A stretch of 11,224 nucleotides of DNA, from contig JBAXPW010000048.1 of NCBI GenBank assembly GCA_037132015.1, positions 1 to 11,224 of the forward strand, written 5' to 3'. The position numbers and the translations under genes were made by a program. Of the stretch, positions 1 through 6,637 are shown in pieces. Source of the DNA: JBAXPW01 sp037132015 (lineage in GTDB: Bacteria; Patescibacteriota; Microgenomatia; UBA1406; GWC2-37-13). The first letter of the stretch is position 1. Each line of letters begins with the position of its first letter. The notes under the pieces are model-generated. The model did no database searches, was not told where the DNA came from, and saw only the letters and a program-made list of their open reading frames with translations.

Positions 1-147
1 CTCTATTCTGTCATAGCAAAAGCACCTAAAAATTGCACTATTGATGAATTGCTGAGACGCGCGTGCTCAGAAAAACTACCATCAAGACCTGTAAGGTCTT
101 TTTTAATATTTTTATATTATGATTTCGATGCTCTCCGAGCGCAATAA
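1..147 (+). other. Possible 3' end of a gene entering from the left (doubtful)
   Basis: The first forward frame is open from the window edge to a TAA at 145-147 (48 sense codons). It has some helix-like character (TIDELLRRA near the start). It matches no family I recognise. A terminator-like hairpin at 84-104 lies inside it, which argues against translation this far. The other two forward frames stop at 14-16 and 27-29, so a gene from the left could equally end there, just ahead of the hairpin. I cannot tell which frame, if any, is coding. Confidence 0.2.
84..104 (+). terminator. Intrinsic terminator hairpin near the left edge
   Basis: A perfect 7-bp stem (84-90 with 94-100) has a 3-nt loop and is followed by a run of T to 104. 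It would end transcription entering from the left on the plus strand. A second small hairpin with a GC-rich core lies just upstream (about 51-69), where CTGAG pairs with CTCAG. The stem is short, so strength is uncertain. Confidence 0.55.
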
Positions 148-171
148 AAAAGTGACAAAAGTGACACTTTT
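148..171. repeat. Tandem 9-bp repeat ending in a small inverted repeat
   Basis: The unit AAAAGTGAC occurs twice back to back (148-156, 157-165). The second copy forms an odd palindrome with the following bases: AAAAGTG (157-163), one A, CACTTTT (165-171). This could be an operator or simply part of the noncoding spacer between the left-edge transcript and the GH18 gene. No promoter hexamers are clearly placed around it. Confidence 0.4.
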
Positions 172-176
172 TACAC

Positions 177-204
177 AAAATAATGACAGCTTTCTGTCAT
201 TATT
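177..204 (-). terminator. Inverted repeat, probable terminator of the GH18 gene
   Basis: AATAATGACAG (179-189) and its exact reverse complement (194-204) flank a 4-nt loop. The repeat sits about 40 nt past the stop of the minus-strand GH18 gene. On the minus strand the stem runs into a short T run (180 down to 177). The stem is AT-rich and the T run is short, so this is a modest terminator. It could also act on plus-strand transcripts. Confidence 0.5.
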
Positions 205-246
205 AACTATGTTTTTACATATATGACTATGTATGGCTATATATCT

Positions 247-1446
247 TTACTTACCTAGCACATTCCATATAGATTGGTCGATATCACCGTCTAGTCGGAA
301 TAATGAAATACCTTTTAGTCCTAATGCTTTTGCAAGTTCTATTTTGTTCTCTACTGCTTGTTTATCGCTCCACCAGATAACATTGTACTTAGCTTTTGGT
401 TCCTTTGGTTCTGATTCTGTTATAAATGGTTCTGTTATCGAAAACGATTTTGAAGGAGTTTGGTTTTTACTTCCTTGGTACGTAACATATGCTTCTCCAG
501 ATTCTCCATATTTCACTTGTAGAGAATTCTTCGCTATGACATCTTTTACATATGATGGACTGAATGACCACAAAAGACGATAAGAGGTACTTGTGGCATG
601 TTCTGTGACTTCGTACTCATAGCCATATAAAGCGATACCTAAAACAATCTTTTCTCGAGGAATAGATGTTGCTATGTATTCCACAGAATCACTAACAGTT
701 CTCACATCTGCACTTGGTATATATGGAGCAGATTCCTTCTTTGCAAGTATAGGGTCCGAGAATCTCATATCATATGCCATGATTCTCACCTCGTCACAGA
801 CAGACCCAAGTTCTTTATAATATGCGTCAAGTGATTGCTTCTCGTCTGGATAGATTGAAGGCAATTTTGCTTCGATGCTACAAGTGAGTAGTTTCCCATG
901 TAGTTGAGTCTTTAAATCTTTTAGAAAAATAATAAAAGCGGAATGGTCAGAATTATTCATCCATTCAAAGTCAATATCAGCACCATCAACGTTTATTGTT
1001 GTAATAGTATCTGCAATTTGCTTCGAAAGAGAATTCCTTTTCGTTTCGTTCTGAAGCACAGAAGTCATTGCTTCTGTATCCATCCACAAGAAGCTTGGGA
1101 TAATAGTTACATTGTTCTTCTTAGCTTCACTCAATACATTTTTCCATTGTGGAGTTGTAAGTTTAAGCACATCAGAAACATTGCCAGTATGAGTTACTTC
1201 ATACGAGAAAGGGGACAGAGTAGTGAATACATTAATATGGTCCAATACATCAACTAGTCCCTTACCTCCACCCCAACGAACTAACCAGCCACCAATAGTA
1301 AGATTTTCATTTCTCTTTATGATTGAATTGCTTGTTATAACTTTAGTTTCTTCTTGAAAATACTTATCTGTTTTATTTTTATACAGGAAAAAAACAGAGA
1401 TGGTTCCAATCACAATAGTCATAAAGAAAAACTTTAAATATTTCAC
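247..1446 (-). CDS. Membrane-anchored glycoside hydrolase family 18 protein (YaaH-like)
   Basis: This 399-aa protein is probably an exported cell-wall or polysaccharide hydrolase. Residues 5-23 form one hydrophobic segment, a signal anchor or uncleaved signal peptide, followed by a charged linker. The rest is a TIM-barrel GH18 domain. The catalytic DxxDxDxE motif is intact (D154, D157, D159, E161 as general acid), MxYD is at 223-226, and a C-terminal IWWSD segment (357-361) precedes an amphipathic helix and a GISLFRLDGD strand, as in spore-germination-type YaaH/YdhD glycosidases. No LysM repeats are seen, unlike many YaaH proteins. The start is GTG: a TATAAT hexamer lies exactly 6 nt upstream and there is no Shine-Dalgarno site, so the mRNA is likely leaderless. 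An internal ATG (M9) would cut into the hydrophobic segment. It is transcribed away from the neighbouring nuclease operon. The family call is firm; the substrate (chitin-like or peptidoglycan glycan) is not known. Confidence 0.88.
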   Translation of the reverse strand: MKYLKFFFMTIVIGTISVFFLYKNKTDKYFQEETKVITSNSIIKRNENLTIGGWLVRWGGGKGLVDVLDHINVFTTLSPFSYEVTHTGNVSDVLKLTTPQWKNVLSEAKKNNVTIIPSFLWMDTEAMTSVLQNETKRNSLSKQIADTITTINVDGADIDFEWMNNSDHSAFIIFLKDLKTQLHGKLLTCSIEAKLPSIYPDEKQSLDAYYKELGSVCDEVRIMAYDMRFSDPILAKKESAPYIPSADVRTVSDSVEYIATSIPREKIVLGIALYGYEYEVTEHATSTSYRLLWSFSPSYVKDVIAKNSLQVKYGESGEAYVTYQGSKNQTPSKSFSITEPFITESEPKEPKAKYNVIWWSDKQAVENKIELAKALGLKGISLFRLDGDIDQSIWNVLGK

Positions 1447-1452
1447 TTTTTG

Positions 1453-1458
1453 ATTATA
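1453..1458 (-). promoter_or_regulatory. -10 hexamer of leaderless GH18 promoter
   Basis: Read on the minus strand this is a perfect TATAAT, followed by CAAAAA and then the GTG start codon at 1446. The 6-nt spacing puts the expected transcription start at the start codon itself. No good -35 hexamer is visible 16-19 bp upstream. Confidence 0.65.
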
Positions 1459-1535
1459 CCTTAAAGCATTGATTCTCCCTTATTGATTTCATCAAAAAAT
1501 TTAGACTACTTATTAAATAGCTTCTTTGTTGGCTT

Positions 1536-1575
1536 TTGGTGATAGTGGTTTAGGGGAGTATAATAAGAATATAAT
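1536..1575 (+). promoter_or_regulatory. Promoter of the nuclease-peptidase operon
   Basis: TTGGTG (1536-1541), a 17-bp spacer and TATAAT (1559-1564) form a plausible sigma-70 promoter. A second TATAAT lies at 1570-1575, nine bases before the ATG at 1585. Use of the first gives a leader of about 14 nt; use of the second gives almost none. Neither leader holds a Shine-Dalgarno site. The GGGGAG at 1553-1558 overlaps the promoter and is too far from the start to act as one. Confidence 0.55.
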
Positions 1576-1584
1576 AATAAAATT

Positions 1585-2490
1585 ATGCCAATTTATAAAA
1601 TTGATACTAAAAATGTATTACAGCTAGGTTTAAAAAAAGATGGCTTTGGAAAAGAATTTACTTTGAGAGATTTTTTTGCTGACAATCTTGAAAGTCTCCT
1701 AGGGGTTAGGTTCTTAGAAAAGGAGTATCAGATTGAACCAGGTGTTCAGATAGATACATTGGGTATAGACGAAGACAACTCTCCTGTGATTATTGAATAT
1801 AAATGGAAAGAAAATCAGGAAATTTTTGTACAAGGTATACATTATTTACGATGTCTTCGAAGAAATAAAAAACATTTTAATTTACTAGTGCAAAGTAAGT
1901 TTGGGGTTGAGGCGGAAGTAAATTGGAGTCGTCCACGTGTAATTCTTATTGCTCAAAGCTTTAGTCCATATATAAAATCAGCTGTTCAAGAACGTGAATA
2001 TGGAAATATAGAACTAAAATCATACGCCTTGTATGATGGGGATATCTTACACATAGAGAACGAGTACAATTCAATTCGTGAAAAAGTTAAGACTTCTATA
2101 GATCAAACTAATAATGAAAATACTGATGAATCTGAAGATTCAACTATTTATAATCTAGAGTATCATCTTAATCTTACATCAATAGAGATGCAAAAATCTT
2201 TTCAAGAATTAAGAGTGAAGTTGTTGGAACTACCTTCTGTTGAAGAGGTTTCTGAACAAAAAAGTGGTATTACTTATAGAACTATCAAAAGTTTTACTAG
2301 GTTGGAATTTAAAGGTACTTGGATACAAGTCTTAGTACAGGGACCATCTTATCCAGAGGACACTCTTAATATAATTCAAGATGTAACGACTCACAGATGG
2401 GGGTATAGAGGTAAAATAAAATTTACTCCAGAAAGTGATATAGAATATATATACTCTATAATTAAAGCTTCTTATAATAATACTTTATAA
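1585..2490 (+). CDS. PD-(D/E)XK nuclease-like protein with DUF5655-like C-terminus
   Basis: This 301-aa predicted DNA-acting protein is the first gene of the operon. Residues about 25-160 resemble the nuclease fold of the NucS/DUF91 type. QIDTLGID (55-62) supplies the acidic residue D57, and VIIEYKW (68-74) gives the ExK pair E71/K73, followed by a helix and the conserved-looking RPRVILIAQSF strand (117-126). A low-complexity acidic linker (about 171-187) leads to residues 190-296, which resemble DUF5655: a long helix, then strands with YRTIKSFTRLEF, and an end pattern of D-I-E-Y-IY-SIIKASY. This pairing is a known architecture in many bacteria and archaea, but its role is not established; repair, defence or scavenging are all possible. 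The ATG was chosen because it follows the promoter directly. The next gene begins 17 nt after the stop. Confidence 0.75.
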   Translation: MPIYKIDTKNVLQLGLKKDGFGKEFTLRDFFADNLESLLGVRFLEKEYQIEPGVQIDTLGIDEDNSPVIIEYKWKENQEIFVQGIHYLRCLRRNKKHFNLLVQSKFGVEAEVNWSRPRVILIAQSFSPYIKSAVQEREYGNIELKSYALYDGDILHIENEYNSIREKVKTSIDQTNNENTDESEDSTIYNLEYHLNLTSIEMQKSFQELRVKLLELPSVEEVSEQKSGITYRTIKSFTRLEFKGTWIQVLVQGPSYPEDTLNIIQDVTTHRWGYRGKIKFTPESDIEYIYSIIKASYNNTL

Positions 2491-2507
2491 TTTATTAATA
2501 AGTATTC

Positions 2508-4091
2508 ATGGACAAACTTCTTACAAAAACTGACTTCATATTGTATCGTGAATGCTCACATAATGTGTGGGTGAAGTGGCATAAACCTGAAGAGTATAGT
2601 AAATTTGAAATATCTGAATTTGAAAAATCTCTTGGAGTAATGGGTAATGAAGTTGAACTTGAAGCAAGGAAGTTATTTCCTGATGGCGTTCTTATTGAAG
2701 GAAGAAATATAAAGTATCAGGATCGAACAAAAGAGTTAGTTGCAAAGCATACACCTGTTATCTTTCAGGCAGTTTTTGCAACAGATAAATTTTTAGCAGC
2801 TACAGATATTTTGAAATGGAATAATGAAGCAAATGCGTATGATCTTTATGAAGTTAAGATGTCTTCCATAGATGAAGACAATGATGAAGATGAAGAAGGT
2901 AAACCAAGAAAGGTAAACAAAAAGAAAGAATTACAATTTGAGTATGACTTATCGTTTCAAGTAAATGTATTGAAATTATGTGGTGTGAATATTAATAAGA
3001 AGTACCTACTACGTCTTAATAAGGATTATATACGAGTAGGAAAATTGAACCTTGAAAAACTTTTTGAAGTAACAGATAAAACAGAAATAATTGATGGCAT
3101 GTTTGAAGATCTAACATTGTCTGAAATGGAATCAGCTTTTGAGCGTCTTTCTAGGGAGATAGAACCACAGGGACCGTGTGGTTGTTACTATAAAGGAAGA
3201 TCATCACACTGTACTTCTTTTGGTCTTATTAATCCTCATGTTCCTGATTATAGTGTTCATGACCTTAACAGAATAGGAAAAAGTAAGAAATATTTACAGG
3301 AATTACTTGAAGAAGGAATTTTGAAAGTAGAAGATGTGCCAGAAGATGATAGATTAAAACCTAAGAAACCAAAAATGGGGGAGGAACCTAGTAAACCTAG
3401 GAAGTTGAATCAAGTAAAAGTACACAAATCTAAGAATCCTATCATTGATATTGAGGCGATACGATGCGAGCTTGATTCACTTACCTTTCCTTTATATTTT
3501 TTAGACTACGAAACTTACCCAACAGCTATTCCACCATTTGATGGTTATCATCCATATCAACATATTGTATTTCAGTATTCTTTACATATTTTAAGAAGTA
3601 AAGATGGAGAACTTGAGCATAAGGAGTGTTTGATATTAGATGGAGACCCCGCGAAGAGATTAGTAAAAAGTATGAGGGAGTATATAGGTGATACGGGTAG
3701 TGTTATTTCATGGTACAAAAATTTTGAAAATTCTCGTAATCGTGAGCTTGCTAGTCTGTTACCAGAATATTCTGATTTCTTACATGGAATTATCAATCGT
3801 ACTTATGACTTAATGAATATAGTAGACCACCAACACTATGTACACCATGGATTTAAAGGAAGTGCATCAATTAAAAAAGTTCAGCAAGTTCTTGCGCCTG
3901 ACTTCTCATATAAAGACCTTGATGTTCAAAATGGAACAGATGCTATTGAAGCTTATAGGCAGATATACAAAGGGGAATTAATTGGTGACGAAGCAGAGGA
4001 GAAGAAAAAGCAGATGCTTCTCTATTGTAAGAATGATACAGAAGTCATGGTTATTATTTGGAAGTTTTTTGTAGATTTAGTTAAATCATAA
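2508..4091 (+). CDS. DUF2779-type protein: Cas4-like nuclease joined to DEDD exonuclease
   Basis: This 527-aa protein carries two nuclease-like halves. The N-terminal half opens with LTKTDFILYRECSHNVW, including C16, and has the PD-(D/E)XK core: D100 in AATDIL, E115 and K117 in YEVKMSS, and a helix with Q151. C224, C226 and C235 follow, so C16 plus these three could bind an iron-sulfur cluster as in Cas4/AddB-type nucleases. A basic linker (about 281-309) leads to an RNase H-like half typical of DUF2779: FLDYET (D333, E335), SWYKNFE (401-407), YDLMNIV (D434), GSASIKKVQQVL (451-462) and YCKNDTEVM (D510). All expected DEDD acidic residues appear present. An acidic stretch (122-130) sits just after the ExK motif. 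No helicase domain is present. It is cotranscribed with another nuclease upstream and a microprotein 1 nt downstream. The biological role of the family is unknown to me. Confidence 0.8.
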   Translation: MDKLLTKTDFILYRECSHNVWVKWHKPEEYSKFEISEFEKSLGVMGNEVELEARKLFPDGVLIEGRNIKYQDRTKELVAKHTPVIFQAVFATDKFLAATDILKWNNEANAYDLYEVKMSSIDEDNDEDEEGKPRKVNKKKELQFEYDLSFQVNVLKLCGVNINKKYLLRLNKDYIRVGKLNLEKLFEVTDKTEIIDGMFEDLTLSEMESAFERLSREIEPQGPCGCYYKGRSSHCTSFGLINPHVPDYSVHDLNRIGKSKKYLQELLEEGILKVEDVPEDDRLKPKKPKMGEEPSKPRKLNQVKVHKSKNPIIDIEAIRCELDSLTFPLYFLDYETYPTAIPPFDGYHPYQHIVFQYSLHILRSKDGELEHKECLILDGDPAKRLVKSMREYIGDTGSVISWYKNFENSRNRELASLLPEYSDFLHGIINRTYDLMNIVDHQHYVHHGFKGSASIKKVQQVLAPDFSYKDLDVQNGTDAIEAYRQIYKGELIGDEAEEKKKQMLLYCKNDTEVMVIIWKFFVDLVKS

Positions 4092-4092
4092 T

Positions 4093-4248
4093 ATGAGTAT
4101 GGATGATATTAATGATGTGGAAGATGAAGATATTAAGCAGTTGATGGAGGATAATGATATAGATGAAGAAGTTGCTGAAAAAGCACTTGAACTTATTAAT
4201 GAAGGACTTGATGAGGAAGATGCAATTATGGTGGCAGAGGATATGTAG
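4093..4248 (+). CDS. Very acidic 51-aa microprotein
   Basis: This is a small open frame from ATG at 4093 to TAG at 4246-4248. It starts one base after the DUF2779 stop and ends 6 nt before the M16 peptidase start, so it fills the gap exactly. I count 22 Asp/Glu against two Lys and no Arg or His, a net charge of about -20. It lacks Cys, Trp, Phe, Tyr and Pro. The second half (EEVAEKALELINEGL, then EEDAIMVAE) looks like two short helices joined by a Gly turn, vaguely like a UBA/CUE helical hairpin. I do not recognise a family. Possible roles are a nucleic-acid mimic that restrains the adjacent nucleases, an adaptor, or a peptidase substrate. The tight operon spacing is the main reason to believe it is a gene. 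Confidence 0.6.
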   Translation: MSMDDINDVEDEDIKQLMEDNDIDEEVAEKALELINEGLDEEDAIMVAEDM

Positions 4249-4254
4249 ATATAT

Positions 4255-5517
4255 ATGAAAAAAATTAAAGACAGACTTATTTTTAAAAGCGTACAGCTTG
4301 ATAATGGAATCAAAATCTATAGCAAAAAAATGGAGGTGCCTTTTGCTAGTGTTAAAATTTTTATACCAGTAGGACATCTACATAATACAGGCGAAGTATT
4401 ACCTGGAACTGCGCACCTTCTTGAACATATTGTTTATGGGCGGTCATCTCTCTATCCTGAAAAAAATCAATTTCAAAAGAAGATAGAACTTGTGGGAGGA
4501 TCTTTTGATGCAGGAACTAATTTAGGGTACACAATGTATGCTGTAAAAATTAAGTCTGATTTATTTGCTGAAGCCTTTGAGGGATTAATGAGTCATGTTT
4601 TTAATTCTATTATTAAAGATGAAGATATTTCATGTGAGATAGGTATTGTTTCTAGTGAAAGAAAGCGTGAGAGTAAGTGGTATCCAGGGACAGATGATCT
4701 AGAATATCATTCATTAACAAAATGGAAAGATAGTGAGTTGATGAGTCTTAAACAAATAATTGGAATGGATTCTGACTTAAAAAAGATGAACGCAAAAGTT
4801 CTTTCTCGTTTCCATAAAAAAGCTTATTTCGACAAAGGTATTTATGTTATTGTAGGTGGGAATTTTGATGAAAAAATTGTTCATACGACACTTGCTACTA
4901 TTAAAACCAAAAAACATAAACTGCCAATACATTTTAAACAAGTTGGTTGGACTAATAAAAAATATCATGAGAAAAATTTTGAGGACGTTGGGAGATATGT
5001 TTATTGTCTTGGTGGTGTAACCACTGAACATGATTTGATGACAGTCATGGGTATAAATTTTATTGGGAAGCTCCTCACAAACACTGTTCATGGTGCGCTT
5101 TTCGAATGGTTAAGAACTGAGCTTGGGTGGTCATATGACATGGACTTTACCTTTGCCACTTCTGGTAACAAATATATTAATAGTAGTTGGGATTTAACCT
5201 TGTCAGTTCATACTCACAAACAAGTAGAGCGTGTAAGGAAAGAACTGCACGTTAGGATATTACAAGCAATTAATAATAAGGAATTGGTAACTGTTGAAGT
5301 AGAGAGACAAAAAGCACTTAAACTTTTTAATTATCAAACACTTAGAGATCTTATTGATGAAGCCGAATCTATGCTTGCTAGATATGGTCGTTTGTATACA
5401 GAGACGGAGATGTTAGAAGCTTATGAAAAACTTAAGGATACAGCTTTTCTGCAGGATATTTATAATAAACATTGGTCACCAGAGGTTACTGGAGAGTTTT
5501 TAGCTATGCCGAAGTAA
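4255..5517 (+). CDS. M16 family zinc metallopeptidase (insulinase/processing-peptidase type)
   Basis: This 420-aa zinc peptidase of inverzincin type has both M16 halves. The N-terminal half carries HLLEH at 54-58 (zinc ligands H54 and H58, catalytic E57), and E135 lies 77 residues after H58, where the third zinc ligand is expected. The C-terminal half shows EWLRTELGWSYDM (284-296), with the R287/Y294 pair that positions substrate in this family. The length suits a single-chain bacterial M16B-like peptidase. No signal peptide is visible, so it should act in the cytoplasm, most likely on peptides or small unfolded proteins. It is the last gene of the operon starting at 1585, 6 nt after the acidic microprotein. 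No Shine-Dalgarno precedes the ATG. Other M16 peptidases act on bacteriocin or pilin-like precursors, but no such precursor is recognisable here apart, possibly, from the microprotein. Confidence 0.88.
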   Translation: MKKIKDRLIFKSVQLDNGIKIYSKKMEVPFASVKIFIPVGHLHNTGEVLPGTAHLLEHIVYGRSSLYPEKNQFQKKIELVGGSFDAGTNLGYTMYAVKIKSDLFAEAFEGLMSHVFNSIIKDEDISCEIGIVSSERKRESKWYPGTDDLEYHSLTKWKDSELMSLKQIIGMDSDLKKMNAKVLSRFHKKAYFDKGIYVIVGGNFDEKIVHTTLATIKTKKHKLPIHFKQVGWTNKKYHEKNFEDVGRYVYCLGGVTTEHDLMTVMGINFIGKLLTNTVHGALFEWLRTELGWSYDMDFTFATSGNKYINSSWDLTLSVHTHKQVERVRKELHVRILQAINNKELVTVEVERQKALKLFNYQTLRDLIDEAESMLARYGRLYTETEMLEAYEKLKDTAFLQDIYNKHWSPEVTGEFLAMPK

Positions 5518-5544
5518 TTCTGTGGTATATTTTTGTAAAGCGAG

Positions 5545-5550
5545 TATACT
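5545..5550 (+). promoter_or_regulatory. -10 hexamer of leaderless TPR-gene promoter
   Basis: TATACT is followed by CAAAAA and then the ATG at 5557, the same layout and the same six intervening bases as the GH18 promoter. It lies in the 39-bp gap after the M16 gene, so the TPR gene can be transcribed alone as well as by read-through. No clear -35 element is visible. Confidence 0.6.
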
Positions 5551-5556
5551 CAAAAA

Positions 5557-6306
5557 ATGAATCTTCCGTATTTAAAATTTATTAGACATCATAAAAAGAT
5601 AGTCCTTAAGTTTTTAGTTGTAGTTATTGTAGGGTGTTTGGTTGCTGGAAGTTACTATTTTTATAATAAAAAGCAAGAGGATGTCTATAGTGGTTACATA
5701 AATGAAGCTATTGCTTTCGTTGATAAAGAAGATTACACATCTTGTATAGAAGCGCTTGGTAAGGCAATAAAAGTAAGACCTAAAAATTCTAAAGCATATG
5801 CATTGCGTGCTGCTGTTTATTACCAAGATGCCAAGAGTGACGAATCTCTTAAAGATACAGATACATTTTTAGCTTTAAACAAAGATGGTGATGAGTTTAT
5901 TTATGAAATGAGGGGGGATATTTTCAGAGAGCGAAGAGATTTCAAAAACACCTTGGAGTCATATGCAAAAGCATATTCTTTATCGTCTTCAACTGAATTA
6001 AGTATTGTTCACAAATATGCAGGAGCATTGATTATTGAAAAAGAGTATGAAAAAGCATATACAGTTGTAAGGAAATATTTTGATGTTGCTAATAAAGATG
6101 ACTACTGGGAAGACGTAGACATTTGGTTAGATAGAGCAATGGTATCACTTCAAACACACAGATGTCTTGAGTCGGCAGCTGGTGCTTGGCATGTACTTAT
6201 GAGGACAACTGAGGGTGATGGAGATAATAAGATGGCAGAAGGAATAATGAGCGCGGCACTTAATGATAAAGAATGTATTGATAAGGATACTTTTATAAAG
6301 AAGTAG
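5557..6306 (+). CDS. Membrane-anchored tetratricopeptide repeat protein
   Basis: This 249-aa protein has a basic N-terminus (HHKK, 11-14), one transmembrane helix (about 15-36), and then a helical repeat domain facing outward by the positive-inside rule. TPR-like helix pairs run from about 45 to 180: the first has EDYTSCIEALGKAIKVRP (58-75), the next AYALRAAVYYQDAK, then EMRGDIFRERRDFKNTLESYAKAY (117-140) and ALIIEKEYEKAYTVVRKYF (157-175). The tail (184-249) is helical with C203 and C240. TPR domains are protein-interaction scaffolds; the partner is unknown. It has its own promoter (TATACT six bases before the ATG) and ends at two terminators, so it is the last gene of the resident block before the accessory DNA. 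Confidence 0.8.
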   Translation: MNLPYLKFIRHHKKIVLKFLVVVIVGCLVAGSYYFYNKKQEDVYSGYINEAIAFVDKEDYTSCIEALGKAIKVRPKNSKAYALRAAVYYQDAKSDESLKDTDTFLALNKDGDEFIYEMRGDIFRERRDFKNTLESYAKAYSLSSSTELSIVHKYAGALIIEKEYEKAYTVVRKYFDVANKDDYWEDVDIWLDRAMVSLQTHRCLESAAGAWHVLMRTTEGDGDNKMAEGIMSAALNDKECIDKDTFIKK

Positions 6307-6351
6307 GTAGTAAAATTTGTTATTAATCAATCTGAGTGTATTCAAAAAATT

Positions 6352-6391
6352 AAACACCCTTTATTTTTACTGACAGGGTGTTTGTTTTTTT
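6352..6391 (+). terminator. Rho-independent terminator after the TPR gene
   Basis: AAACACCCT (6352-6360) pairs perfectly with AGGGTGTTT (6375-6383) across a 14-nt loop and is followed by G and seven T (6385-6391). It lies 46 nt after the TPR stop codon. Confidence 0.85.
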
Positions 6392-6403
6392 AAAAGCGAG
6401 AGA

Positions 6404-6429
6404 AAAACCATTCTCAGAGAGAATTTTTT
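6404..6429. terminator. Second, A/T-flanked terminator hairpin
   Basis: ATTCTC (6410-6415) pairs with GAGAAT (6419-6424) over a 3-nt loop. Five A upstream (6404-6408) and a T run downstream (6424-6429) make it work in either direction. It sits 13 nt past the first terminator, so this block is insulated from transcription arriving from both sides. Confidence 0.6.
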
Positions 6430-6467
6430 AAGCCAAAATTCCAAAAAACCCTTTTAAAATAAGAAAC

Positions 6468-6494
6468 TTGCTCTAAATTTGACGATGATATAAT
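6468..6494 (+). promoter_or_regulatory. Promoter for the methyltransferase-HTH unit
   Basis: TATAAT (6489-6494) is a perfect -10. TTGCTC (6468-6473) is a possible -35, with a short 15-bp spacer. The predicted start near 6501 would give a leader of about 137 nt ahead of the methyltransferase ATG, unlike the leaderless genes elsewhere in the window. Confidence 0.5.
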
Positions 6495-6503
6495 AGTAAT
6501 AAG

Positions 6504-6601
6504 TAACGAAGTCATTGCACTTCCTTGCATACGACTTTTTCGAACGTTATTTACGAAAGGTGCTTGACTCCCCCTATACAACAAAAGGCGGGTGCTTTCG
6601 T
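6504..6601 (+). promoter_or_regulatory. Structured 5' leader of the methyltransferase gene (two hairpins)
   Basis: The gene-free stretch 6307-6637 holds two terminators, a promoter and this leader. Hairpin 1: TAACG (6504-6508) pairs with CGTTA (6545-6549) and AAGTC (6509-6513) with GACTT (6533-6537), with a side bulge. Hairpin 2: ACGAAAG (6553-6559) pairs with CTTTCGT (6595-6601), and inside it ACTCCCC (6567-6573) pairs with GGCGGGT (6587-6593) with one mismatch and one G-T pair. The C- and G-runs stand out from the AT-rich surroundings. It matches no riboswitch class I can recall. It could be a cis-acting leader, a small RNA or a protein-binding site. No coding frame of note covers it. Confidence 0.4.
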
Positions 6602-6637
6602 CATACCTATTAATTGTTTACTTAATTTATGTAAAAT

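Noticed and set aside
4086..4377. Minus-strand open frames opposite the acidic microprotein
   Set aside because: They are rich in Ser, Ile and Phe only because they mirror GAT/GAA-rich coding DNA on the plus strand, and they overlap the M16 start.
5537..6400. AAAGCGAG at 5537-5544 and again at 6393-6400 as possible insertion direct repeats flanking the TPR gene
   Set aside because: Eight bases is too short to exceed chance in about 900 bp, and the TPR gene does not look like mobile cargo.
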